Positions 49,002 to 49,147 of a stretch of DNA of 49,147 nt are shown here, in pieces. Each line of letters opens with the position of its first letter. Within the stretch, counting starts at the first letter, position 1. The notes under the pieces are model-generated. The model was given only the letters and a program-made list of their open reading frames with translations, was not told where the DNA came from and did no database searches. The stretch is from Bacteroidota bacterium (GTDB lineage: Bacteria > Bacteroidota > Bacteroidia > Bacteroidales > VadinHA17): the NCBI GenBank assembly GCA_011049175.1, contig DSCJ01000087.1:1-49147 (forward strand), read 5' to 3'. The position numbers and the translations under genes are program-made.

Positions 49002-49147
49002 TGAGGATTACGGCAGAATGTTTGCAGGTAGTTCCCCAACTACGTAGTATACTGGCTATGTACTAATATATGGTGTGCCCATTTTTAATTTTTTCAATTC
49101 AGCAAGTGCATTTACAACACTTAATGACAGCCAGAACCATAATTTAA
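49002..49147. other. Right-hand end, no gene seen
   Basis: No open frame of note and no clear terminator. ACTACGTAGTATACTGGCTATGTACTA near 49040-49065 is locally palindromic (CTACGTAG) but too short to interpret. Confidence 0.3.

Overview
The window comes from a member of the Bacteroidota, most likely a Marinilabiliales/Bacteroidales-type anaerobe. The evidence is SusC/SusD pairs with an STN-type SusC and FecR/ECF-sigma regulation, -7 promoter elements of the TAnnTTTG type, near absence of Shine-Dalgarno sequences, many signal-peptide lipoproteins, a PorE-like OmpA protein and DUF6485. Species cannot be named from the sequence alone.

Left part (about 1-20.7 kb, visibly GC-rich) is core-genome-like and mostly envelope or periplasmic. 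It starts with a gene-free stretch holding two copies of a hairpin-rich repeat. Next is an M1 aminopeptidase (minus strand), divergent from a tightly packed plus-strand run: ankyrin-metallophosphatase, CotH-like kinase-fold protein, 5'-nucleotidase, alkaline phosphatase and a beta-propeller lipoprotein. Then come queE, a TPR/propeller/OmpA outer-membrane protein, a DUF6485 Cys-rich protein, an MscS channel, a tricorn-like protease and a GH3-serine hydrolase fusion.

Boundary (20.7-21.56 kb): no intact gene. There are two broken minus-strand reading frames, and base composition drops to AT-rich.

Right part (21.5-46.4 kb, AT-rich) is one large polysaccharide utilisation locus aimed at arabinose-, ester- and probably L-galactose-decorated xylan or xylo-oligosaccharides: fecR, susC, susD, [dead acetyl-xylan-esterase-like gene], GH8, double CE1, GH9, GH51, GH3 with inserted CBM6-like module, CE1, CE1, [GH43-like C-terminal scar], GH95, GH43-CBM6, [dead GH3]. 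All genes read rightward, many a few bases apart. Between fecR and susC a strong minus-strand terminator and a matching minus-strand promoter predict an about 100-nt antisense RNA, as described for DonS-type RNAs of other loci. The ECF sigma factor expected next to fecR lies instead at the far end (47.1 kb), immediately followed by a decayed IS21-type istB. A YdeI-family protein gene closes the window.

Working model (inference): oligosaccharide import through SusCD signals via the STN domain to FecR and an ECF sigma factor, which drives the locus. CE1 esterases, GH51 and GH95 strip side groups, and GH8, GH9, GH3 and GH43 cut the backbone or remaining linkages. Four dead gene remnants inside and at the edge of the locus show it has been remodelled repeatedly.
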